Source: Aquirufa ecclesiirivi (lineage in GTDB: Bacteria > Bacteroidota > Bacteroidia > Cytophagales > Spirosomataceae). Taken from it: a stretch of DNA of 64,000 nt. The stretch is from contig NZ_JAANOP010000002.1 of assembly GCF_011250515.1 (NCBI RefSeq), positions 124,001 to 188,000 on the forward strand, read 5' to 3'. The notes under the pieces are model-generated. The model worked only from the letters and a program-made list of their open reading frames with translations, ran no database searches and was not told the DNA's origin. This document shows, one piece after another, positions 17,158 through 23,919 of the stretch. Position 1 is the stretch's first letter, and each line of letters opens with the position of its first letter. Both the position numbers and the translations under genes were made by a program.

Positions 17158-18281
17158 TGACCGATAAACACGCAGTATATTTCACGCAATTAAATGGTAT
17201 TCGCTTTTTGGCGGTATTTTTGGTTTTATTGGATCACTGGTTGGTGCCAAGCATCCCCTTTCCATTAGGACATTTAGGAGTGGTTATATTTTTTGTACTG
17301 AGTGGTTTTTTAATTACTCGTATATTATTTCAAAGTGCTGATGATGTGGCCGATAGAGGTCATTCTCCTTGGAATAAAATCAAAACCTTCATTTTGCGCA
17401 GATCCTTGCGGATTTTCCCCATTTACTTTCTTATTTTATTAATTGGTGGATATTTACGTATAGAACCGTTTTCCCAAGTTTGGAAATGGTTAGTCTTTTA
17501 TATGCCGGATTTTTACATCATGATACATCGGCAATGGATAGGTGTATGGGACCATCTTTGGTCATTGGCTGTAGAAGAACAATACTATTTAATATTTCCC
17601 TATTTTATCCTGTTTTTACCAAGAAAATACTTTGGTCAATTATTCCCTTGGATGATAGCCTTAGGTTTTTGTTCTCGTTTGTTTTTTTATTTATTGGCCA
17701 GCCATAGCTTTAAAGAGTCATCTTGGATGTGGTCCTATGTTAATCCTTTCAGTGCTGTCGATAGTTTTGGTTTAGGTGGTTTACTCGCCTATTTCTATCA
17801 TTATCATCGATCAACATTCCAGCGAATCAGTGAAATCAAGTTTATATTACCTCTTACGCTTGCTTCTTTTTTCTTAGTACTTTGGTTTTCCCACTTAGCA
17901 GAATATACGTATGATAATGTGTGGTTTATCGTCATAGAGCGCTCTGCAGCAGCTATTTTTTCCTTCTTTTTAATTGCAGAAGCGGTAGCTGAAAGGCAAC
18001 ATCTTTTTGGTCGCTTTTTGTCCCTTACTTGGGTAGATTACATGGGTAAGATATCTTATGGTTTATATTTGTACCATAATTTTATTTATAATTATTACCA
18101 TCAAGAAGGAAATACTTTATGGTGGGCTATTTCTAAATATATGCCCCTATTTCAAACAAATTTCCTTAATTTTATATGGTCAAAATTTTTCGTCAACCTA
18201 ATTTTATTACTATTTGTTGCCAGTGTTTCTTGGTTTGTTATTGAGAAGCCAATAAATAGTTTCAAGGATAAATTAAAATAA
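17157..18281 (+). CDS. acyltransferase family 3 (OafA/YrhL-like) membrane protein
   Basis: This 374-residue integral membrane protein has about ten hydrophobic segments. LNGIRFLAVFLVLLDHW (13-29) carries the conserved Arg and the His thought to be catalytic; LGVVIFFVLSGFLITRIL and LWSLAVEEQYYLIFP are hallmark blocks of acyltransferase-3. Members transfer acetyl or other acyl groups to surface polysaccharides or lipids. It is translationally coupled to the OmpA/PD40 gene upstream and followed 1 base later by a GT2 gene, suggesting a small envelope-glycan unit. The acceptor is unknown. Confidence 0.88.
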   Translation: MTDKHAVYFTQLNGIRFLAVFLVLLDHWLVPSIPFPLGHLGVVIFFVLSGFLITRILFQSADDVADRGHSPWNKIKTFILRRSLRIFPIYFLILLIGGYLRIEPFSQVWKWLVFYMPDFYIMIHRQWIGVWDHLWSLAVEEQYYLIFPYFILFLPRKYFGQLFPWMIALGFCSRLFFYLLASHSFKESSWMWSYVNPFSAVDSFGLGGLLAYFYHYHRSTFQRISEIKFILPLTLASFFLVLWFSHLAEYTYDNVWFIVIERSAAAIFSFFLIAEAVAERQHLFGRFLSLTWVDYMGKISYGLYLYHNFIYNYYHQEGNTLWWAISKYMPLFQTNFLNFIWSKFFVNLILLLFVASVSWFVIEKPINSFKDKLK

Positions 18282-18282
18282 T

Positions 18283-19032
18283 ATGAGTTTGGAATTAGTA
18301 GTAGTAATACCTGCTTACAATGAAGAGGAATGTATTCAGCAAGTGGTAGCGCATTGGATCAATGGAATTTCTACCTACGTGAGTCCAGATAAATTCAAAT
18401 TACTCATCATAAATGATGGTTCGAGAGATCGTACTGGAGCTATTTTAGATGAAATTTCTGGAATTTATCCTAATTTGATTGCTAAGCATCAATTAAACGG
18501 TGGACATGGCAATGCGGTGGTTAATGGATACAGAATGGCTGTTGAAATGAACCCAACCTATGTTTTTCAAACCGACTCAGATGATCAGTTTGACGTAAAG
18601 GATTTTGGTAATTTCTGGGAAAAAAGAAATCAATCTGAATTTATTTTAGGATACCGCAAGGTAAGACATGATGATCCATTCCGCTTGGTGATTACCCGAA
18701 TATTGAAATTCTCATTATTGTTCATTTATGGCACGTATATAGATGATGCCAATATTCCTTTCCGTTTATTCAAAACAAGTTTCCTAAAGAAACTGTTACA
18801 TGCATTACCAGCACAGACACCTTTTGCTCCTAATATCTTTTTAGCTGTTTTGGCGAAAAAATCGGGTCAAAATTTATTTAATATTCCTGTTCTGCATAAA
18901 GAAAGAGAAACTGGAGAAGTGTCAATACGTCATTTTAAATTGCTTCAAGTTTGTTGGCAAAGTTTCAAAGAATTAGTTGCCTTTAGAGTTCATTTAAACA
19001 GTTTAGTTAAAGAAATTACCCAAGGAAAATGA
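18283..19032 (+). CDS. glycosyltransferase family 2 (dolichyl-phosphate-mannose-synthase-like)
   Basis: This 249-residue GT-A fold protein begins LVVVIPAYNEE (5-15), has IINDGSRDRTGAI and the nucleotide/metal motif QTDSDDQF (about 98-105). There is no clear C-terminal membrane-anchor pair, although a hydrophobic segment lies near 142-156 (LKFSLLFIYGTYI). The pattern resembles DPM/GtrB-type transferases that load sugars onto polyprenyl phosphate. It overlaps the flavoprotein gene by four bases (ATGA). Donor and acceptor are unknown. Confidence 0.86.
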   Translation: MSLELVVVIPAYNEEECIQQVVAHWINGISTYVSPDKFKLLIINDGSRDRTGAILDEISGIYPNLIAKHQLNGGHGNAVVNGYRMAVEMNPTYVFQTDSDDQFDVKDFGNFWEKRNQSEFILGYRKVRHDDPFRLVITRILKFSLLFIYGTYIDDANIPFRLFKTSFLKKLLHALPAQTPFAPNIFLAVLAKKSGQNLFNIPVLHKERETGEVSIRHFKLLQVCWQSFKELVAFRVHLNSLVKEITQGK

Positions 19033-20420
19033 AATATAAATATGTTATCCTAGGTGGAGGACCCACTGGTCTAGGTGCAGCTTATCGTTTAAAAGAGTTA
19101 GGAATCACTGATTTTATCGTTCTAGAAAAGGAAAACTTCGTAGGAGGTCTAGCGACCAGTTTTCTAGATGAAGAAGGTTTCACTTGGGATGTAGGAGGCC
19201 ACGTTCAATTTTCTCATTATCAGTATTTTGATGATTTGATGAAATTGGCTTTGGGTGAAGAAGGTTGGTATACGCATCAACGAGAGTCTTGGGTTTGGAT
19301 TAGAGATCGTTTTGTTCCTTATCCTTTCCAAAATAATTTAGGGTATTTACCTAAGGAAGAGCAATGGCAATGTTTGCAGGGTCTTATTGAATTATATAAA
19401 AAAGGTCCATCTACTAAATTAGCCAATTTTAGAGAATGGATTTTAAATACTTGTGGACAAGGAATTGCCGATGTATTTATGTTTCCATATAATTTCAAAG
19501 TGTGGGCTTACCCTCCTGAAATGATGAACGCCAATTGGGTGGGTGAACGCGTGGCGGTGAGTGATTTAGGAAGAATTGTGGAGAATATTATTTTTGACAA
19601 AGATGATCTTTCATGGGGACCTAATAATCTATTTCAATTTCCTAAATCTGGCGGTACAGGATCTATTTGGAAAGCGGTAGGTCAATTGATTGGTGAACCT
19701 TATTTTCGATTAAATTCTACTGTAAAGTCGGTCAACTTAAATCAACATCAAATTACCTTAGAAGATGGTACTAAGATAGAATACGAACATGTTATGAGTA
19801 CGATTCCTTTGGATATATTCACACAAAAATGTGAGGATTTACCTTTGGAAGTGACTCAAACTGCTCAAGGTCTGAAACACAGTAGCACGCACGTGATTGG
19901 TATTGGATTGAAAGGTAAACCAGTAGAACAATTAGCTAAGAAATGTTGGATGTATTTCCCTGAGGATAATAGTCCGTATTACCGTGTTACCGTATTTTCT
20001 AATTACAGTCCAGATAACGTACCTGATCCTGCTAATCAATGGTCATTAATGGCAGAGGTCAGCGAGTCTGATATGAAGCCAGTGAATCGAGCCAGCTTGG
20101 TAGAAGATACAATCAAAGCGATGTTAGAGGATGGATTGATTGAATCAGAGGAGCAGGTAATTTCCAAATTTTATTTTTCTACGGCCTATGGATACCCAAC
20201 TCCATCCCTTGAACGCGATGGTATATTAAAACAAGTATTACCTGTTTTAGAAAATAAGGATGTGTATAGTCGCGGAAGATTTGGTGCTTGGAAATATGAA
20301 GTGTCAAATCAAGATCACTCCATGATGCAAGGAGTAGAATGGGCCAATCGCATGGTACATCAAGTACCAGAATTGACCCTTCCATTCCCGAACACGGCTA
20401 ATGCGATGTGGGGTAAATAA
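19029..20420 (+). CDS. FAD-dependent amine-oxidase-fold protein, UDP-galactopyranose-mutase/protoporphyrinogen-oxidase-like
   Basis: This 463-residue flavoprotein starts with the dinucleotide fold ILGGGPTGLGAAYRL (7-21), followed by VLEKENFVGGLA and DVGGHVQFSHY. VWAYPPEMMNANWVGERV (about 159-176) resembles the UDP-galactopyranose mutase-like branch rather than haem-pathway PPOX. Its coupling by a four-base overlap to a GT2 gene, itself beside an acyltransferase, supports a role in sugar-nucleotide or glycolipid modification. The true reaction is unknown. It converges on ahpD with only 7 bases between stops. Confidence 0.8.
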   Translation: MKYKYVILGGGPTGLGAAYRLKELGITDFIVLEKENFVGGLATSFLDEEGFTWDVGGHVQFSHYQYFDDLMKLALGEEGWYTHQRESWVWIRDRFVPYPFQNNLGYLPKEEQWQCLQGLIELYKKGPSTKLANFREWILNTCGQGIADVFMFPYNFKVWAYPPEMMNANWVGERVAVSDLGRIVENIIFDKDDLSWGPNNLFQFPKSGGTGSIWKAVGQLIGEPYFRLNSTVKSVNLNQHQITLEDGTKIEYEHVMSTIPLDIFTQKCEDLPLEVTQTAQGLKHSSTHVIGIGLKGKPVEQLAKKCWMYFPEDNSPYYRVTVFSNYSPDNVPDPANQWSLMAEVSESDMKPVNRASLVEDTIKAMLEDGLIESEEQVISKFYFSTAYGYPTPSLERDGILKQVLPVLENKDVYSRGRFGAWKYEVSNQDHSMMQGVEWANRMVHQVPELTLPFPNTANAMWGK

Positions 20421-20427
20421 TTTTACC

Positions 20428-21000
20428 CTACAATAAAACGATTAAGCTTTTGAAAATCGCGGTTAGGCGAATGGCATCCATGATGCGGGCTTCAGTAGCG
20501 CCGTGATTAATAACAGATTGTTCGTGCGATTTTACACACATTTCACAGCCATTGATGGCAGAAACGGTTAAACTCGCTAGTTCAAAGAATTCTTTTCCTA
20601 ATACAGGGTTCATCATGATGGACATTCTGATTCCTGCTGGAGCAGTATTGTAAAAATCTTTACCTACAAAATGCTTAAAACGATAAAATACGTTGTTGGC
20701 ATTTAGTAAAGAAGTTAAAGCATGAATCTCATTGATTTCCGCTTCAGTAGCTCCTTTAGATTTGGCTAATTCAGTCAATGAATTAATGGTGATTTCATGC
20801 TTTTGGTTGACAGAGACAGCTAATGCCAATAATAGGGCTTCTTTTTCTGTCAAGGTAGCATACTTTAATGCATTGGAAACGTTGATCTTTAAATCCTTGA
20901 TATAACGATTATCCGTGGCATCCAATTGGTCCAAAAGTGGAAAATGACTAGTGGCAGGTAAATTAATTTCGGCTAATAGATTATCTCTAGTTTCACTCAT
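20428..21000 (-). CDS. ahpD: AhpD-like alkylhydroperoxidase (carboxymuconolactone decarboxylase family)
   Basis: This 190-residue all-alpha protein has INGCEMCVKSHEQSV: Cys152-x2-Cys155 and His159 form the thiol pair and proton relay of AhpD. In AhpC/AhpD systems it re-reduces the peroxiredoxin, itself recharged by a lipoyl protein. The ATG at 21000 is chosen because the only upstream in-frame start (21024) falls inside a hairpin terminator. It follows ahpC by 46 bases, which contain that hairpin, so expression probably depends on partial read-through or an extra promoter. Confidence 0.88.
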   Translation of the reverse strand: MSETRDNLLAEINLPATSHFPLLDQLDATDNRYIKDLKINVSNALKYATLTEKEALLLALAVSVNQKHEITINSLTELAKSKGATEAEINEIHALTSLLNANNVFYRFKHFVGKDFYNTAPAGIRMSIMMNPVLGKEFFELASLTVSAINGCEMCVKSHEQSVINHGATEARIMDAIRLTAIFKSLIVLL

Positions 21001-21014
21001 GATCTTGTTGTTAA

Positions 21015-21038
21015 AAAGCCCCAAATGAATGGGGCTTT
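21015..21038 (-). terminator. intrinsic terminator/attenuator between ahpC and ahpD
   Basis: Perfect 8-bp inverted repeat AAAGCCCC (21015-21022) / GGGGCTTT (21031-21038) with an 8-base loop. Read on the minus strand, the second arm runs into a TTTTT tract, giving a standard rho-independent terminator shape. It lies 9 bases after the ahpC stop and before the ahpD start. Confidence 0.8.
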
Positions 21039-21046
21039 AGTTGATA

Positions 21047-21595
21047 TTATAAGGTTGCTTCTCCTGCTTTCCAGTTGCATGGACAAAGCTCGTCAGTTTG
21101 CAATGCATCTAAGACACGTAATACCTCATCTACGTTACGTCCTACTGATAAATCATTGGCAGAAACCCAACGAATGATACCATCTTGATCTGCAATGTAA
21201 GTAACACGGTAAGCTACTTTCTCATCTTCAGTTAAAATACCTAATTCTTCGGCTAAACTTTTTGAAGTATCAGCTAACATAGGGAATTTTAATCCACGTA
21301 AATCATCGTGATCTCTTCTCCAAGCCGCGTGAACGAATTCTGAATCAGTAGATGCTCCAATTAAAACCGCGTCACGGTCAGAAAAATCACCAGCACGACG
21401 ATTGAATTCTGCAATCTCCGTTGGACAAACAAAAGTGAAATCTTTTGGCCACCAGAACATCACCATCCATTTACCATCTTTTTTATGATCTTCTGCGGTG
21501 ATTGTAGCAAACTCCTTATCTTTTTCTAATGACACTACTGCTTTTTTCTCAAATGCAGGAAACTTACTTCCCAATCCTAACATGTGTGTAGACAT
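21047..21595 (-). CDS. ahpC: alkyl hydroperoxide reductase C-type peroxiredoxin
   Basis: This 182-residue peroxiredoxin has FTFVCPTE with peroxidatic Cys57 and a C-terminal ELCPCNW with Cys171 and Cys173. Three cysteines in this arrangement are typical of the mycobacterial-type AhpC that works with AhpD rather than with AhpF. It reduces hydrogen peroxide and organic peroxides in the cytoplasm. It is divergent from oxyR, and the intergenic region carries an OxyR-type site placed just upstream of its -7 element. ahpD lies downstream after a terminator-like hairpin. Confidence 0.94.
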   Translation of the reverse strand: MSTHMLGLGSKFPAFEKKAVVSLEKDKEFATITAEDHKKDGKWMVMFWWPKDFTFVCPTEIAEFNRRAGDFSDRDAVLIGASTDSEFVHAAWRRDHDDLRGLKFPMLADTSKSLAEELGILTEDEKVAYRVTYIADQDGIIRWVSANDLSVGRNVDEVLRVLDALQTDELCPCNWKAGEATL

Positions 21596-21652
21596 AATAT
21601 ATATTGTTTCGTTTAAATGTTACACAAATTTCGATAAGTAAATCCTATCAAG

Positions 21653-21660
21653 CAAATCTA
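21653..21660 (-). promoter_or_regulatory. candidate -7 element for ahpC
   Basis: On the minus strand this reads TAGATTTG, matching TAnnTTTG. The ahpC ATG is about 58 bases downstream. No TTG -33 element is present; the OxyR-type site takes that position, as expected for an activator-dependent promoter. Confidence 0.5.
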
Positions 21661-21667
21661 TATTTAC

Positions 21668-21675
21668 TATATTTG
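21668..21675 (+). promoter_or_regulatory. candidate -7 element for oxyR
   Basis: TATATTTG matches TAnnTTTG 21 bases before the oxyR ATG. It directly abuts the OxyR-type palindrome, so protein bound there would block this promoter. No clear -33 TTG is seen. Confidence 0.45.
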
Positions 21676-21692
21676 TATAGTTTTAAACTATA
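21676..21692. promoter_or_regulatory. OxyR-type operator between ahpC and oxyR
   Basis: TATAGTTT-T-AAACTATA is a perfect 8-bp inverted repeat around one base. Its inner 15 bases (21677-21691) fit the published OxyR motif ATAGntnnnanCTAT at every fixed position. A poorer second half-site ending CTAT lies at 21656-21670, 6 bases away. The adjacent gene encodes a LysR regulator with the OxyR cysteine pair. Confidence 0.7.
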
Positions 21693-21696
21693 TCAC

Positions 21697-22617
21697 ATGA
21701 CAATCACTCAGTTAGAATACATTGTGGCATTAGATGATCTAAAAAGTTTTTCAAAAGCGGCAGATTTTTGTTGCGTTACCCAACCTAGCCTTAGTATGCA
21801 GATTCAAAAGCTTGAATCAGAGTTAAATATTGTTTTATTTAATCGAAAAGATAAACCATTAAAAGCTACATTACAGGGAGAGGAGATTATCCGACAAGCG
21901 AGAGTAATTTTAAAAGAAACAGCTACTTTAAAGGATCTATCCAAAGGTTGGAGTAATCAAGTTTCAGGGAATGTGCGTATTGGTGTTATTCCTACTATTG
22001 CCCCCTATTTAATGCCACGTTTTTTATCCGGATTTCAACAAAAATTCCCTGAATTGCATATCAATATTTCGGAAACCACGACTTCGAATATTGTGAAGGA
22101 AATCAAAGAAGGTAAATTGGATATTGGAATTTTAGTAACTCCTTTGGGAGATCAATTGATTGAAAAGCATTTGTATTACGAAGAACTATACCTTTATTCC
22201 AATCTTCGATTAGCTAGTGGTAAGATATGTCAACTAGTGGAGCCGGAGAATTTATGGTTATTAGAAGAAGGGCATTGTTTAAGTAGTCAAATTAATTCCA
22301 TATGTAATCTTAAATCGGGACAAACTTTAAGCTCGCGAATAACTTATCAAACAGGAAGCTTGGAAACCATTGTTCGTATTGCGGAAGATGCTGGTGGGCA
22401 GACAATTATACCCGAAATGTTGTATGATTTATTAGATTCGAATAAACAGGATCACGTCTTCCCTTTACCATTTCCCAAACCTGTCCGAGAGGTTTCTTTG
22501 GTTTATTCTCCTAGTTATGCAAGAAAAGGCATTATAAAAGCATTACATGAGGAAATTTTATCAGTAATTCCTGAATCTTGGCGTGAATTAAATGAACGAA
22601 ATATTATTCCGATCTAA
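21697..22617 (+). CDS. oxyR: hydrogen-peroxide-responsive LysR-type regulator
   Basis: This 306-residue LysR protein has the N-terminal winged helix-turn-helix (about 1-60, MTITQLEYIVAL to TQPSLSMQIQKLE) and a C-terminal effector domain. GHCLSSQINSIC places Cys194 and Cys203 nine residues apart, the same spacing as the redox pair Cys199/Cys208 of E. coli OxyR. The ATG at 21697 starts the HTH directly; upstream in-frame codons would extend through the operator. It is divergent from ahpC and probably activates that gene under peroxide stress and represses itself. Its last 14 bases overlap the convergent MFS gene. Confidence 0.9.
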   Translation: MTITQLEYIVALDDLKSFSKAADFCCVTQPSLSMQIQKLESELNIVLFNRKDKPLKATLQGEEIIRQARVILKETATLKDLSKGWSNQVSGNVRIGVIPTIAPYLMPRFLSGFQQKFPELHINISETTTSNIVKEIKEGKLDIGILVTPLGDQLIEKHLYYEELYLYSNLRLASGKICQLVEPENLWLLEEGHCLSSQINSICNLKSGQTLSSRITYQTGSLETIVRIAEDAGGQTIIPEMLYDLLDSNKQDHVFPLPFPKPVREVSLVYSPSYARKGIIKALHEEILSVIPESWRELNERNIIPI

Positions 22618-23917
22618 GTTCCGCGGGGTTAATTTTATGAAGTCTTGCCATGTAAATCAAACTTAACACAAATACTAAGGCTAGTACCAAAATCCCTAAA
22701 CGCATATTCCCCGTTAACTGAATTAAAAGTCCAAATATAAATGTTCCTACAACCGTAGAAGCCCGATCACAAACATCAAAAAAACTGAAGTATGAAGCTG
22801 TATCATGCTCATTTTCAGGGCATAATTTAGCATAGGTTGCTCTGGAGTTCGACTGAATTCCGCCCATGACAAAGCCTATGGCAGTGGCTAATAAATAGAA
22901 ATGAAAAGTTTCACGTACAAAATAGGCAGAACAGCAAACCAAGATCCAAAATACAATAATGACGCGAATGGCATTTACATTGCCTATTTTTTTGGATAAA
23001 TGAGCACAAACATAAGCCCCAGGAATAGCGACTAACTGAATAAGTAGAATGGTAATAATGAGTGATTCAGAAGGCAAATGTAATTCTTGACTACCAAAAA
23101 GAGCTCCCAAGAGCATAACCGTCTGTGAGCCCATATTGTATAGGAAAAAACCCAACAAAAAGTTCTTTATCGAAGGAATGTGAGTGATTTCATGAAATAC
23201 CTTTTTTAATTCTTTAAACCCACCTAACCACCACCTTGGATGATCTTTTTCTTTTTGCACGGATTTTGGTAGATAATAAAAAGGTATTTGGGCGAAAATA
23301 AACCACCAAACCCCAACCGTTAAAAAAGAAATTCTAGATGCCATTTCTACCGATATTCCACCGTATAAATCGGGCATTAGAATCATACTTAAATTCTGTA
23401 ATAAAAGGATAACACTTCCAATGTATCCCAAAGAAAAACCTTTGGCACTTAATTGATCATAGCGGTCGGGACTGGCTATTTCAGGTAAAAAGGAATTATA
23501 AAAAACGAGGCTTCCTCCCCATCCAATGATGGAAAATAAAAATCCCAAGGAACCAATGATGTATTGTCCTTTGGTAAATAAGTACAAAAGCATACAGCTA
23601 AATGCGCCTAAATAACAAAAAAAGCGCATAAAGTTTTTTTTGCTCCCTGTATAATCAGCTATTCCTGATAAAAAGGGCATGAATACGGCAAGTATCAAAT
23701 AGGCAAAAGAAATGATGTAAGAATAGACAACAGTATTTTGGAGAGAAAATCCCGCAATTTCTATTAATTCAGGATGTTTACTTCCCATGACAATTGCCGC
23801 CACGGGGAAATAAATGGGAAAGATGGCTGAAACAATGGTTAATGAATGCACTGAATTAGCCCAATCATAAAATGCCCAAGCATTCATGGTTTTTTTATTA
23901 TTCAGCGATTGTTCCAT
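22604..23917 (-). CDS. MFS transporter, UMF1/Atg22-like family
   Basis: This 437-residue protein with about twelve hydrophobic segments begins NAWAFYDWANSVHSLTIVSAIFP, a hallmark of the UMF1 (unknown major facilitator) group related to fungal Atg22. GIADYTGSKKNFMRFF is the family cytoplasmic-loop motif, and MGGIQSNSRATYAKLCP is a second conserved block. The substrate is unknown; Atg22 exports amino acids from vacuoles. It follows parC by 2 bases, so it is co-transcribed with it, and it overlaps the oxyR 3' end on the opposite strand. Confidence 0.88.
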   Translation of the reverse strand: MEQSLNNKKTMNAWAFYDWANSVHSLTIVSAIFPIYFPVAAIVMGSKHPELIEIAGFSLQNTVVYSYIISFAYLILAVFMPFLSGIADYTGSKKNFMRFFCYLGAFSCMLLYLFTKGQYIIGSLGFLFSIIGWGGSLVFYNSFLPEIASPDRYDQLSAKGFSLGYIGSVILLLQNLSMILMPDLYGGISVEMASRISFLTVGVWWFIFAQIPFYYLPKSVQKEKDHPRWWLGGFKELKKVFHEITHIPSIKNFLLGFFLYNMGSQTVMLLGALFGSQELHLPSESLIITILLIQLVAIPGAYVCAHLSKKIGNVNAIRVIIVFWILVCCSAYFVRETFHFYLLATAIGFVMGGIQSNSRATYAKLCPENEHDTASYFSFFDVCDRASTVVGTFIFGLLIQLTGNMRLGILVLALVFVLSLIYMARLHKINPAELRSE

Positions 23918-23919
23918 AA

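Noticed and set aside
21001-21024. Longer ahpD with a start at 21024
   Set aside because: The extra eight codons consist of the ahpC terminator hairpin; the ATG at 21000 matches the family N-terminus.
21604-21696. N-terminal extension of OxyR by 31 residues
   Set aside because: It would place the operator and -7 elements inside the coding region, and LysR proteins begin at the MTITQLEYI helix.
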